This document shows, in pieces, positions 14,441 through 14,494 of a stretch of DNA of 14,494 nt. Source of the stretch: CALCKU01 sp964607445 (lineage in GTDB: Bacteria > Pseudomonadota > Alphaproteobacteria > Caulobacterales > Maricaulaceae); contig CAZSKN010000049.1 in NCBI GenBank assembly GCA_964607445.1, positions 1 through 14,494 of the forward strand, read 5' to 3'. A program made the position numbers and the translations under genes. Below the pieces are notes generated by a model that was not told the origin of the DNA, made no database searches, and saw nothing but the letters and a program-made list of their open reading frames with translations. Each line of letters starts with the position of its first letter. Positions within the stretch are counted from its first letter, which is position 1.

Positions 14441-14494
14441 TTTTTTAACTGGGCGGTGAAACCCTCTCGCCTAAGACGTATCCGTTTTACCTAT

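Overview
The window most resembles a stretch of chromosome from a low-to-medium GC alphaproteobacterium. The best fit is a marine relative of Caulobacterales/Hyphomonadaceae. This rests on a PleC-like membrane histidine kinase next to an EAL protein, a TerB-like small protein and the general gene style. It is an inference from protein features, not a database match. I see no rRNA, tRNA, CRISPR array, insertion sequence or phage gene.

Layout. (1) 1-158, minus: the first 52 codons of a flavodoxin-fold NAD(P)H oxidoreductase that runs off the left edge. (2) 424-1353, minus: a secreted metallo-beta-lactamase-fold lipoprotein. (3) 1759-3809, plus: arsM (arsenite S-adenosylmethionine methyltransferase), overlapping a lipoprotein alpha/beta hydrolase with a likely TTG start. 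(4) 3857-4276, minus: a short BLUF blue-light receptor, divergent from 4469-5095, plus, an unrecognised membrane-anchored Lys/Pro-rich protein. (5) 5211-5603, plus: a TerB-like protein. (6) 5731-7584, minus: typA/bipA. (7) 8007-14440, plus: pepN, an EAL-domain protein and a large PleC-like sensor kinase, with gaps of 76 and 91 bases.

How the genes may work together. arsM and the hydrolase look translationally coupled. A second predicted lipoprotein hydrolase sits divergently on the other side of arsM, which hints at an envelope or arsenical theme. The BLUF protein, the EAL protein and the PleC-like kinase are all signalling parts, but they are not in one operon. typA and pepN are housekeeping genes that diverge from a 422-base region rich in repeats.

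Regulatory sequence is the most structured part of the window. Three minus-strand genes share the 9-mer GCGTATAAT upstream, twice at exactly the same distance from the start codon. The typA promoter overlaps a 14-base tandem repeat. A perfect 7-base inverted repeat lies between typA and pepN, and the typA stop codon lies inside a three-copy 8-base repeat. I found no convincing complete new defence or mobile system. The best candidates for novelty are the ArsM/hydrolase pair, the unknown 208-residue protein facing the BLUF gene, and the long low-complexity tails on the kinase.
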